A stretch of 64,000 nucleotides of DNA from the NCBI GenBank assembly GCA_024803745.1, contig JANJXV010000024.1, forward strand, positions 6,108,106 to 6,172,105, written 5' to 3'. The notes under the pieces are model-generated. The model had not been told where the DNA came from. It made no database searches and was given only the letters and a program-made list of their open reading frames with translations. Shown piece after piece: positions 11,184-21,321 of the stretch (position 1 is its first letter; the number at the start of each line of letters is the position of its first letter). Source of the stretch: Megascapheus bottae. Its lineage: Eukaryota > Chordata > Mammalia > Rodentia > Geomyidae. A program made the translations under genes and the position numbers.

Positions 11184-12167
11184 TTAGTGTATCAATTTTG
11201 GCAGTATAGCCATTTTCACTACGTTGGTTCTCCCTAACCATGGGCATGGAATGTCTTTCCATTTCCTAGTGTCCTCTTTAATTTCTTTCATTAGGCTTTT
11301 AAAGTTTTCATTGAATAATTCCTTTACATTTTTGGTTAAGTATATTCCTAAGTATTTTATTCTTTTGGGGGCTGTTGCGAATGGGATCATTTTCTTGATT
11401 TGGCCTTCTGTTTGTGTATTGTTGGTATAGAAGAAGGCTACTGACTTCTGAAGGTTAATTTTGTATCCTGCCACTTTGCTAAAGTGGTTTATTAATTCTA
11501 TAAGTTTGGGAATTGAGTTTGTTGGGTCACTCAAGTAGAGGAGCATGTCATCTGTGAATAGAGATAGTTTAATTTCTTCTTTCCCGATATGGATCCCTTT
11601 GATGTCCTTTTCTTGCCTTATTGCTCTGGCTAAGGGTTCCAGCACTATATTGAAGAGAAGTGGAGAGAGTGGGCATCCCTGTCTAGTTCCTGATTTTAAG
11701 GTGAATGGTTCCAGTCTTTCACCATTTAGTATAATACTCGCTGTAGTTTTTTCATATATGGCTTTCACTATTTTGAGGAATGTACCTCTTATTCCTATTT
11801 TTTCTAGTGCTTTCAACATGAATGGATGTTGTATTTTGTCAAATGCCTTTTCCACAGCCAGAGAAATTATCATATGATTCTTATCCTTAGTTCTATTAAT
11901 GTAATATATTACATTGATTGATTTTCGGATGTTAAACCAGCCTTGCATCTGTAGGATGAGGCCTACTTGATCGTATTGTATATTTTTTAAAATTTGTTTC
12001 TGGATTCTGTTGACTAGTATTTTATTGAGGAGTTTTGTGTCTGTGTTCATTAGAGAGATAGGTCTGTAATTTTCTTTTTTTGTTGGTTTGGGGATGAGAG
12101 TAATATTAGCTTCATAAAATGAGTTTGGTATTGTTCCTTTTGTTTCTATTTCTCGGAAGAGTTTCAA
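11184..12167 (-). pseudogene. L1 ORF2 reverse transcriptase (in P), catalytic site lost
   Basis: Open frame of 327 codons spanning the start and core of the L1 reverse transcriptase. It begins [16 protein letters not shown] and continues [31 protein letters not shown] (near 161) and [13 protein letters not shown]. Two key positions are changed. Motif A reads SLAVEKAFD (residues 102-110) where active L1 has Asp in SIDAEKAFD. Motif C reads FTDD (204-207) instead of FADD. The loss of the motif A aspartate would abolish DNA synthesis. It is a long but dead frame in an old copy. Confidence 0.92.
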
Positions 12168-12221
12168 GAGTATAGGTGTTATTTCATGTTTAAATGTCTT
12201 GTAGAATTCTACAGTGAAATC

Positions 12222-12413
12222 CTATGGACCTGTGCTCTTTTTGGTTGGCATTTTCCTGATTGCTTCCACAATTTCATTGTAAGAGATTGGTTCATTCAGT
12301 TTGTTTACCTCACCATTGTTCAGTGTGGGTAGCCTATATTTACTTACGAAATCATCCATTTCTACTAGATTTGCTTGTTTCTTTGAATGTAGGCCCTGGT
12401 AGTACCTATTCAT
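12222..12413 (-). pseudogene. L1 ORF2 segment before the polymerase (in P)
   Basis: A 63-codon frame with MDDFVSKYRLPTLNNGEVNKLNEPIS... and MPTKKSTGP. This is the typical L1 ORF2 stretch just before the reverse transcriptase motif SPGPDG; here Thr replaces Pro in the KKSPGP word. The frame is broken on both sides. Confidence 0.9.
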
Positions 12414-12462
12414 TATGGACTGAATTTCTTGGAAATCGGTTATGATTGTTTCTATGGGGTCT

Positions 12463-12812
12463 CTAATCTTGTTTATTTGAGTCTCCCCTCTCCTTTCTTT
12501 TGATTAGTCTTGCCAGGGGTCTCTCTATTTTGTTGACTCTTTCAAAGAACCAACTTTTTGATTTATCAATTTTTTGTATAGTAGATCTTATTTCAACCTC
12601 TGATATTTCTGATTTTATTTTTGTTATTTCTGTCCTTCTAGTTGTTGTAGGATTAACTTTTTCTTGCTCTTCTAGGTGTTTCAGTTTTTTTAGGTTATTT
12701 ATGTCCTCTTTTTCTGTCTTTTTAATATGCACTCCTAGTGTGATAAATGTGCCTCTTAGAACTGCCTTTGCTGTGTCCCATAATTTCCTTTGTGATGTTT
12801 CTTGATTGTCAA
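12463..12812 (-). pseudogene. L1 ORF2 linker after the endonuclease (in P)
   Basis: Frame with ETSQRKLWDTAKAVLRG, then RRTEITKIKSEISEVE and SKSWFFERVNKIERPLARL, the ORF2 linker between the endonuclease and polymerase domains. Its upstream end, near DNQETSQ, is where the L1 sense sequence stops and the inverted endonuclease segment begins. The first codons of the open frame beyond 12812 are read from the inverted part and are meaningless. Confidence 0.9.
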
Positions 12813-13387
12813 GTAAAATCAATACATAAAGATAGAGATGGTCATTACATATTAGTAAAGGGTACAATCCATGCCCATAATATTACAGTTATAAACATTT
12901 ACTCCTCCAGCACGGGAGCACCCAAATTCATCAAACAGACTCTCTTAGAATTACAGAACATGGACTCAATCAAACACAATCATTGTGGGAGACCTCAGTA
13001 CACCACTCTCAGCAAACGACAGGTCAACTCAACAAAAGTTAAGCAAAGACACCATTGACTTAAACGACACCATTGCCCAGCTGGGCTTAACAGATATACA
13101 CAGAGTCTTCCATCCAACAGCTAAACTTTTTACATTTTTCTTGGCAGCACATGGAACACACTCCAAAATTGATCATATAAGAGTTCATACAGATAACTTA
13201 AGCAGATACAAAAGGACTGATATAATCCCATGCATTCTATCAGACTACAATGAAGTCAGACTAATTCTGAACAATGCAGTCAAAGTCAAAAACCATTCAA
13301 TCACTTGGAAACTGAACAACACACTTCTGAATAACTCCTGGGTAACAGATCAAATCAATAAAGAAATTAAAGACTTCCTTGAATGTA
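12813..13387 (+). pseudogene. Inverted L1 ORF2 endonuclease segment (in P)
   Basis: Plus-strand ORF2 endonuclease sequence. It begins KSIHKDRDGHYILVKG, continues INIYSSSTGAPKFIK, and in a second frame (12985-13387) reads VGDLSTPLSANDRSTQQKLS, GLTDIHRVFHP, SKIDHIRVH and WKLNNTLLNNSWV, ending at DFLECKE. This domain nicks target DNA for L1 insertion. Known active-site words are altered: GDFN is GDLS (Asn changed) and SDH is SDY (His changed). The frame also breaks between the two parts. It lies head to head with the rest of P, as expected for a twin-primed 5' inversion. Confidence 0.92.
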
Positions 13388-13908
13388 AAGAGTCATAGAT
13401 ATTTTTATGTCTATGTAGTTGTGTTTATATATCCAATACCATGTCCATAGCATTCTATACACAAATATTGTGTCCTCGCTCTTGTACTGTTTGGATCTGA
13501 TAGACACATATTAAGGATACCATGCGGCTTTTGTTCCTTTGGTCTTGACTTGTCTCACTCAACATGATTCACTCTAGATTCATCCACTTCCCTGCAAATG
13601 CCATTATTTTATCTTGTCTGTTGGCTATGTAGAATTCCATTGTGTATATATATATATATATAGATATATATCACATTTTATTTATCCATTCATCTGCAGT
13701 AGGGCATCTGGATTGTTTCCATCACCTGGCTATTGGGAATAGTGCAGAGATGAGCATAGCTGAGCAGGTGTCCTTATCGTATCTTGGGTTATGATGTTCA
13801 GAATAGATTCCCAGAAGTGGTATGATGGGATCATAGGGAAGGTCTATTTTCAGTTCTTTAAGAAACCTCCACACTGCTTTCCAGCGTGGCAGAACTAGCT
13901 TACAATTC
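13388..13908 (-). mobile_element. Old L1 'Q': proximal 3' UTR and ORF2 end
   Basis: Continues Q's 3' UTR from 5686, starting with the right copy of P's target duplication. It then runs into ORF2 C-terminal sequence, with the readable piece [24 protein letters not shown] near 13830-13900. The 5' end is truncated near 13908 (AGAACTAGCTTACAATTC). It holds a (TA)n tract at 13643-13672. The base-for-base match to 6838-7288 shows one family. Confidence 0.85.
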
Positions 13909-16900
13909 ATTGCATTAAAATATGTGTTACATTGACTCACACAGAGAAGTTGGGTTGGAAGACAGTCATTTGAATTAGATCTTTCATTTAGTGAAAGTAA
14001 ACTATGGATCAATAAAAGATAACACCAAACTTATACCCCTACAGTGTCATGGAATAGTTTCCAGCCATACCCAAAACAGAGATTATTTCTAATGGAGTTC
14101 ACTGGAGAGACTTTTGTCATGCTCTCTGAACAAAACTAGCTAGCCTCTTTCTATCCAGGAGAAGAGTCTCTTACTATACATGTCCATCACTCTTCTCTAT
14201 AAAAGGTCAGTATAGTCATGTTCTTAAACATATTTCTCTATAGATTCAGTGGACCCGATGTGCATATCACATTTTCTAGACTAAACAACAGGCCATAAAA
14301 CAATTCAGTTATAGCTGAACGAAAGCACCTCTCCTATGACAGACATGTATCAGTTTCTCTAGTTTGCTATTTCCATCTACTTTCAAACGATTTTTTCATT
14401 TCAACATTTCACTATTGTAGCTGTTAAGACTGATGGCTTACGGAGTGTAAACTGCACTATATCATATTCTGCTTTTGTGTTTCTTTCTGGTTCTCACTCA
14501 AGTAATGAATGACTAGAGAACAGATGAAAATTAATTAGAGATTCACAGGAATAAGAGAAAGAAAAAAGAAATGCATTTTGCGATCCAGCTACATCTCCAA
14601 GAAAAATTACATTATGTCAGTGTATGTTTTACTTTCTCTGTGTCAATTAAAGACAGAAATATGGTTTCAGAAATATGGTTTCAGAAATGTGCAGTTCAAG
14701 CCTGAACCAAAATGGTTCTCCCATGATAGCAAATTTGATAAACTTAAATGAAGTAAAATCAAGAGATTAGCTTTTCACATAGCTTTCTTTAGAATGAATG
14801 ATTTGTCTCTACTTCTATGAAGTCTTATCTGATAAAATTGACTTTCATTTTGAATTCAACCCCAGACTTGTATTGAAGCACCAGAGTTCACAACTGCATC
14901 ACAGAGAGCAGGCCTTCTCAAACCCTGAAGACCTCATTAAAAATAGCCCTGATTTCTTCTGCCAGTATCAGAATGTGAAATATTGGCTCTAAAATCAGCA
15001 CTTTTCAAGCAACCTGAAGAACCAGAATAGTTGACAACTACTTTATGTTCCATTCTTCTTTTCATATGTGAAAATGAGAAGCAAAATTAATCATCTAATT
15101 AAGAATTGCATATTGCAACAGCTGGTACAAGGAAAATTAATATGAATTTATAGCACTAAGTCACAAGAAAGTGAATAAAGTTGAAATCTTAGATAGACAA
15201 TTTGAGTTCTGGTTGTCACTTGCTAAATTATTTTTGTCTGGTGTATTCCTACAAACTTGACACAATATCAAATAGGTATGATTCATGACCCACACTAACC
15301 TGTGATCTACCTTCTGGGAAATTAGTATTAACAAATGGAAACAACAGCAAACATTCTTCCTCCAGTGATTCACATATAGAATCAATATTATTAGCATCCA
15401 GGAAATGTATAAAATAACATGAATAAGACTGAGAATCCTTTCTAGAAAATGAACATAGTGCACTCATACTTGCTGACCTCTGAAAACTGTGTCTTTTTGG
15501 GGGTTACATTTATACCAAGAGTAATTAGAGACATACTTAAATTTATTTTATTTAGGTCTTCATTATACCAGCAGTTTAAACTTTCTCTCTTTTTTCATTG
15601 TTTTCATTTTCACTTTAGAGAACTCTGCATCTTCATGTTTTATGAACATGCATTTCAAGTATATTACACAAAACACCAAAAAGAACTATTTTCAATGATT
15701 CTCTCAGATACCATAATGCTTTCTAAAAGAATCAAAATAAATTCTGATGAGAATCAGGAAATATTCAAAATGAAGCATTACTAGCTATCTCAGGGAAGTT
15801 CAATACATACCTCTTTTTCATGAATAAATATTCATAATAGCCTTTCCTCTAACTTATTTTTTCTAGTATTTTATTGTGTAAGGGTCTTACATCATATCCT
15901 CAAACATTTACCAATAAGTTTTAAATTTTCCTAAGCATCAGGTACAAACTGCAAATAAAATCGGTTTAGATAATCAACAGATAAGTTTCTTTATTATCAA
16001 AAACATATGGAAAATGACTTCCTCAATGTTTTATATACATCATTGTCCTAAAGAAAAGTATATGCTGTTTTCCATGAGAAGGTGCTAATAGAATTATTGT
16101 GAATTACTATTATGAGAAATAGAATTATTTTTATGTAATAACTTTTAAAATAGATTAGTTGCAAAGTAAATCCTATAAGATCCTATTGATTCTGCATTAA
16201 TTAAAATTATATTACTTTTATGTAATAGATTGTTATATAGAATGATATAATATAAAACTCTCAGATTTCAATTAGGATATACACTTTAGTCATAATTTTA
16301 GTCATACTTATTTCTATTCACTTTAAAATTATGTAAATAACATTTAAATTCATCTTAGTAGACTACACATTCATTTGTCATAGAGTTCCAATTAAAATAA
16401 TTCAGAGCCAGTATATAATAGAGATAAAATTTCAATAAATGCCAAAGAGAAAGGATAAAGCAGCTAGTAGACTGAAACCAGCTTAAATTGGTAGACTTGC
16501 AATACGAATGCAAATACAAGCATATTTTGAAATTTTTTGAAAACAATATTTATTCTTTTTTATAAAATATTTAAAATAAATTGTAACTATTTGGTCATTC
16601 TATTAAATATAGTTCAGTCTTATTTTCTCAGCCAATATCAAGTACATGGAAATACATGTTATTTTAAATGATCAAACTGCACTAACTTTAAATTGAATTA
16701 AGAATAAACTAAAAGCCACATGATAAGTTTGCTAAATCAATTAAGTTGGCGAGATAATAGAATATTAAATATAGTGATGTTCAGATACAAGTTCAGATCA
16801 TAGAAAGACATTATGATGGAAGGACTATCAAAGATTATGAGGACATTAGAAGGAAATGAAGGGAAGAGGCAATATTCACATATGTGGATTGAAAACATTA

Positions 16901-17170
16901 TTACAGAAAATGCTAAAAAATGGATTTAGAGAGAAACTGGACAGAAAGGAGGGCAGTTTTCAACACTGAACATGTTGAATAATCAAATTCTTTTCATTTT
17001 CTGAAGGATTTTGAAGTTTAATTAACATGCTCATCAGTTTATATCAGTATTGCAAGTTCTGCTGAGGTTCCTGAAAAATCCAAGACCCGAAATTATAAAG
17101 CGGATATAAAGGTATATCCAGAACTCTGAAATTATGAACTTTAAGTCCCTATTTTTAAAAACTGACAAAA
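13909..17170. other. Unassigned AT-rich DNA
   Basis: No gene or clear repeat family. A 15-base word (ATATGGTTTCAGAAA) is directly repeated at 14658-14687. Open frames at 14798, 15161, 15449 and 16355 are short, lack known motifs and have no splice or promoter context that I can defend. Confidence 0.45.
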
Positions 17171-17350
17171 AATGGGGCCAGAGTTTGGTCTAGTGTTAGA
17201 GTGCTCACCTAGTATGCATGAAGACCCAGGTTCAATTCCTCAGTACCATCTACTTACAAAAAGCCAGACATGGTACTTTGGTCCATGTGGTAGAACTCTA
17301 GTCTTGAGAAAGCCCATGGACTGTGTTCAAGCCCTGAGACTGGCAAAAAC
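17171..17350 (+). mobile_element. IDL-Geo dimeric SINE
   Basis: Left half: GGGGCCAGAGTTTGGTCTAG with tRNA-like A-box and AGGTTCAATTCCTCAGTACC B-box. Right half: CATGTGGTAGAACTCTAG to CAAGCCCTGAGACTGGC. The flanks AAAACTGACAAAA (17158-17170) and AAAAGTGACAAAA (17351-17363) form a target duplication with one mismatch. Transcribed by RNA polymerase III when active and moved by L1. Confidence 0.9.
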
Positions 17351-17476
17351 AAAAGTGACAAAATAAAATGAAAAATAATTTTCTCCAGATATGTTAATTA
17401 TAAGCATATGAAGAATCCAATAGCTAAGAGACATCCATGTATTTCTCAAAACATTATTTCTGTTCTTTTGTTCTAT

Positions 17477-17702
17477 TATTTTTGTGTGCATCATGGGGCT
17501 TAAACTCAGCTTGGTCTCTGTTCCAGAGCTCTTTAACTCAAGGTTACCGCCCTAACACTGGAGCTACATCCCACTTCCTCTTTTCTAGAGGTTAATTGGA
17601 TATAAGAGTCTCAGGTCCTTTTGTGCCCGGGCTGGCTTTCAAACTTGATCCTCAGATCTGAGTCTGCTAAGTAGCTAGGATTACAGGCAGTGTAGGCCCT
17701 TC
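17477..17702 (-). mobile_element. B1-like/Geo dimeric SINE
   Basis: Antisense copy: right monomer (GGGGCTTAAACTCAGC to GAGCTACATCCCACTTCC), linker GAGGTTAATTGGATATAAGA, then the B1-like left monomer (CCTCAGATCTGAGTCTGC, AAGTAGCTAGGATTACAGGC). Moderately diverged. Confidence 0.88.
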
Positions 17703-18048
17703 ATTCATTTCTGTGTAGATTCATATAATTTGTCAATTCATAGTATTGTAATACTATTTATTTTCTAGGTTTAAAGACAGTTATATCAATCAAAGTTAGA
17801 TATGCAACTATTAGGAGATGATTTGCTTAGGAAATATTAAGTACAAGCTCTCAAAATAAATAAACTTGTTCTACAGATTTGATACAAGTGGCTAGTAATA
17901 AGATTGAATTAAATTATAAGCAGATGGAGGAGCTCACTGTAAGGTGTTAACAACCATTTCTAGAAGACTGCAAAGGAGTCCACTTCATAGTTCAATTTGC
18001 TACAGTTGTATGCCTTTCATTAGCCAGTAGTAAGGGAGATGTGTCTTA

Positions 18049-18213
18049 AAGTGAGGAATGTAGCCTAGTGGTAAAGTGTATCCCTTGCATGCACCAAGCT
18101 CTGGATTCAATTCCTCTAGACCAAATACACAGAAAAATCCAGAAGTCGTAGAGAGCTAGCCTTGAGAAAGCTCAAGTGCCCAGAAAGTTCAAGCCCCAGG
18201 ACTGACAAAAAGC
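18049..18213 (+). mobile_element. IDL-Geo dimeric SINE, decayed
   Basis: GTAGCCTAGTGGTAAAGTGT starts the left monomer, GATTCAATTCCTCTAGACCA is the B-box area, and the right monomer is shortened (GAGAGCTAGCCTTGAGAAAG, CAAGCCCCAGGACTGAC). A purine-rich tract replaces a clean poly(A) tail. Confidence 0.85.
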
Positions 18214-18295
18214 AGACAGAGAAAGAAAGAAAGAAAGAACAAAAGGAGGAAAAGAAGGAAGGAAAGAAGGAAAAAGAGAGAGAAAGAAGAGAAGT
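18214..18295. repeat. Purine-rich (GAAA/GGAA)n tail
   Basis: Low-complexity GA-rich run directly after the SINE at 18049, with GAAA and GGAA units. It probably grew from the SINE's A-tail. Confidence 0.85.
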
Positions 18296-18653
18296 GCTTT
18301 AGATGGGAACCTATCAATTTTAGTTTGGCATAAATGATTTCAATAAAAGTAAAAGGGTAATCCTAAAGATGGACAGATTTTCCTTCTTTTGGTCTTTATT
18401 CATGAAATAATATTTTAAGTAGTTATATTGCTAGTGACTTCTATGAAAATGATTTTTTATTAAATTGTGTAAATACAGAGAAGGTCACATAGTCTTTGCC
18501 ATTTTTTTGTTTTTGAATATGTTTGCCAAGAACAAAGACTTGCATATCCTTATATGATATCTTATCAGTATTTCTTTTTATGGATCAGTATATTTTCCTC
18601 CATTAGGATTCTTTCTTTTCTTGCTTCCTATCCTTTCCTTCATTTTCTTATTC

Positions 18654-18698
18654 AATATATATATATATATATGTATATATATATGTATATATATATAC
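18654..18698. repeat. (TA)n microsatellite with TATG interruptions
   Basis: TA dinucleotide tract with two G interruptions, directly before the ID-like element at 18711. Confidence 0.93.
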
Positions 18699-18710
18699 AG
18701 AGAGAAAGAG

Positions 18711-18786
18711 AGGCTGAGTATGTAACATAGTGATCAGATGCTTGTCTAGAACATACTAGGTTCATTTTCTAGTATTGCAAAGGAAA
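18711..18786 (+). mobile_element. ID-like SINE monomer
   Basis: GGCTGAGTATGTAACATAGTG, then TGCTTGTCTAGAACATACTA and GGTTCATTTTCTAGTATTG follow the ID-type order: A-box, tRNA-like middle, B-box. An A-rich end follows. Only one monomer is present. Confidence 0.65.
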
Positions 18787-19716
18787 GAGTATATTTCTAA
18801 TATTCTAATACTGTTTTCTATAACCACTAACTCAATAAAAAACAAAAAAATAGTTGTTTGTTGACATATAATCTAAATAATAATAACATTGTTCATATTC
18901 GTATTGACCATATCTATATCACAGAAAAGAAAAACTTTAATGGATACACAAATCTGTTCATTTAATTTGATACTTAGATATTATACTTCCCAATACTTTT
19001 ATTGTAGCCTTTAATTAATAATAGCACCAGGATTATGGAACTTCATACAAAAATACTGATTTCAATGGGACAAATGAGCATTGGAACTAATAACCCTTAA
19101 AAAATTTCCAATAAAAAAGTTGTGGAAGAAGAAATGTGGATTTAAGACATGCATGCATATGGAGTCTGCTTACTTCACATGAAGAGTTATTCATATGATC
19201 TACAGTGGAGTTCTGGGGTACTAGAGCCATGAAACAGAACCCTACTCAGCTTGGGTAGGCTGGTGCAAATTTTGGGACAGAAACAGTAGAAGGCAGACCA
19301 TCTATCTATGATACCCTCCTCCTGTTTCCCTAGTCAACAGGCTAACCAGTCAAGCCCCCAGTCACTTATTTTGCCATTTAGTAAACTGGATCAGAGACAA
19401 GGTATGGAGCTCAAAATTGAAGATTCAAAGTTTAACAATAGCCAGATTTCCTCCTGGGGCTGGATTCTGCCACCTCCAGACACTGTGGAGGACATGCAGT
19501 AGGTACAACTGTATTAAATGCTCTGAGGTCCTAGCTGTCCATTCAACCAATGAATAAAGGGAATTCTGTGTAAAAAATTCCAATAAACTCCATTTTCATT
19601 AACGGATATTATTGCTTAAGTAAGCCAATAGGAAATATCTCAGAAGACAATAGCTTTTTATATTCACCACATGTCATTTATTTTTTTCAAATTGGCAATA
19701 ATTTAATTTCTTTTCC
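18787..19716. other. Unassigned DNA with a GC-richer block
   Basis: 19195-19560 is less AT-rich than its surroundings and carries a 64-codon frame ending SWGWILPPPDTVEDMQ (19308-19502), followed by CCAATGAATAAAGGG. It could be part of an old LTR or a processed transcript. I cannot identify it. The rest shows nothing. Confidence 0.4.
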
Positions 19717-20778
19717 TTTTTTTCATATATTTTTATTGTAATTAATAGAAGGGTTACATGATATTTGCCAGATAGATGGTGCATTAATTCCCATACATTG
19801 ATACCCTTTCACATGTCTTGATCCCCATTTTCCTCCCACCTATCCCCACCCCTCATCTTGTTTTCCCCTGTTCCCTATCCAATTTCAAAGAACCAAATAC
19901 AAATATATCCAATATATCAGGTAACAAAGTGAGATACTGTAACAACATGAGATAACCAAGGGACAGCAAAAGAGATGAGAGATAACATAGTACCTTAAGA
20001 ACAATAATCATTCATTATATGGCTTATGTTTCTATATAGAGATCCTTTTATTTAGCGTCCTACTATATGGCCTTTTGTATCAAGGTTTTGCTCTACTGCA
20101 AATCTCTGCTAGGAGAGCCCAAGGTTTCTCCTGATTATGACAAATGAGGGAAACCATTGAGCCTAAGTTTCTTTGAATCTGGCTTACTTCACTTAATATG
20201 ATCTTTTCTAAGTCTTTCCATTTCCTAACAAATGGGGCGCTGTCGTTCTTTCTGACAGCAGCATAGAATTCCATTGTTTACAAATACCACATCTTGTTGA
20301 TCCACTCATCAACTGAGGGACATCTGGGTTGGTTCCATATCTTTGCTATGGTAAATAGTGCTGCAGTGAACATTGTTGTGCTGGTGGATTTAGTATGTCT
20401 TTGTTTCTGGATGATTGGGTAAATGCCAAATAGTGGAATTGCTGGGTCATAGGGGAGCTCTATGCTTAGTCTTTTGAGGAACTGCCATACTGCTTTCCAT
20501 AGTGGTTGAATGAGTTTGCACTCCCACCAACAGTGTAGTAGTGATCCCTCCTGGCCATATCCCCTCCAGCATCTGTTGTTATTAATTTTCTTGATCCTGG
20601 CCATTCTAACTGGAGTGAGGTAGAATCTTAGAGTTGTTTTGATTTGCATTTCTTTTATGACCAGAGATGTTGAGCATTTCTTCATGTGTCCATAGGCCAT
20701 TTTTGTTTCTTCTTCAGAGAAGACTCTCTTTAAGTCTTTGGCCCATCTTTTAATGGGATGGTTGTTACTTTGGAGTTT
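19717..20778 (-). mobile_element. Young L1, 3' part (interrupted by an LTR)
   Basis: The T-rich tail and 3' UTR begin near 19717 (TTTTTATTGTAATTAATAGA). ORF2 C-terminus follows, with readable frames at 20080-20274 and 20278-20826: [32 protein letters not shown] and the cysteine knuckle CWRGYG...HCWWEC with its second Cys changed to Tyr. The element resumes at 21206. Total L1 length is about 1.17 kb, truncated at its 5' end. Confidence 0.93.
20773..20778. repeat. LTR target-site duplication, left
   Basis: GAGTTT, paired with GAGATT at 21206-21211. Intact L1 relatives read GAGATT once here (37216-37221), so the right copy is ancestral and the left has one change. Confidence 0.75.
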
Positions 20779-21205
20779 TGTCGGGGTTTTTAGCACTCTT
20801 TGCCTCCTGACCTGCAGGAAGGTCAAAGAGAACAGGCCCCCACTAAGACAAGACCAAGAAAGGATAGGGCCGGCTGCCTGCCTTCACCCAGCCCTCCCTT
20901 CTCCAGAGGGAAGACACAGATGCACCAGGGAGAATGTCACAGCAAACTCCTTTAATGGGAAGATACCCGGGGCTAAAGTAAGAAGAAGGATTGTCTATTA
21001 ACATAAAAGTAGGTTGGACAGGGGGAAGTAGGTGCGGTCAGAGAGGATGGGGGGCCAATCCATGGGTTTGAGGTAGCCTTATTTTACATCACAAACCATA
21101 GCCAAACCTCCCAACCAGGAGACAGGCAGGTTGGATCTCCAAAACCAGGAAGTGAGCTCTGGGCCAGGACGTAGATCTTTTACTGTTCGTGTGACGTGCC
21201 CTACA
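20779..21205 (-). mobile_element. Solo LTR, ERVK-like
   Basis: A 427-base insertion, clearly more GC- and CpG-rich than its host. On the minus strand it begins TGTAGGGCACGTCACACG and ends AAAAACCCCGACA, so it has the TG...CA ends of an LTR. It is flanked by a 6-base duplication with one mismatch, a length typical of class II (ERVK) proviruses. A possible polyadenylation word, ATTAAA, lies at 20951-20956 on the minus strand. No internal viral genes accompany it, so it is the remnant of recombination between two LTRs. Subfamily not identified. Confidence 0.82.
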
Positions 21206-21321
21206 GAGATTAGTTTTGGATTGATTCAATTTTTTGAGCTGTTGATATATTTTAGATATGAGGTCTTTGTCTGTTCTATGGTTGGTGAAGATCTTCTCCC
21301 ACTCTGTAGGCTTCCTAATTA
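21206..21321 (-). mobile_element. Young L1, 5' end (after the LTR)
   Basis: Continues the L1 from 20778: TTAGTTTTGGATTGATTC, then GATATATTTTAGATATGAGG to TCTGTAGGCTTCCTAATTA. The L1 stops there. This endpoint lies within about 10 bases of the 5' ends of the L1s at 36161-37330 and 53986-55157. Confidence 0.92.

Larger units (their letters stand above)
10162..12812 (-). mobile_element. Old L1 'P': ORF2 main body
   Basis: P resumes after Y, with the right copy of the 16-bp duplication at 10162-10177. It runs from the ORF2 cysteine domain through the reverse transcriptase to the region just after the endonuclease. It ends near 12812, where the sequence flips to the plus strand. Compared with Y it is a different, older family with many stops and frame changes. 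Confidence 0.93.
5490..13908 (-). mobile_element. Nested LINE-1 cluster (four elements)
   Basis: Overview entry. Outer element Q (5490-5686 and 13388-13908) was entered by element P of the same old L1 family (5687-13387). P holds a younger L1, Y (7289-10161), in its ORF2, and an internal L1 fragment, A (5812-6779), in its 3' UTR. The order is read from three facts. Y has a perfect 16-bp target duplication inside P. The two halves of Q's 3' UTR join seamlessly when P is removed. P's 3' UTR joins seamlessly when A is removed. All pieces are in minus orientation except P's inverted endonuclease part. Confidence 0.85.

Noticed and set aside
12985..13387. 137-codon frame as a stand-alone endonuclease gene
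   Set aside because: It is the inverted part of a dead L1: no start context, altered active-site words and a frame break upstream.
20738..21001. 87-codon plus-strand frame
   Set aside because: It spans the L1/LTR junction and runs antisense to the LTR, so it cannot be one gene.
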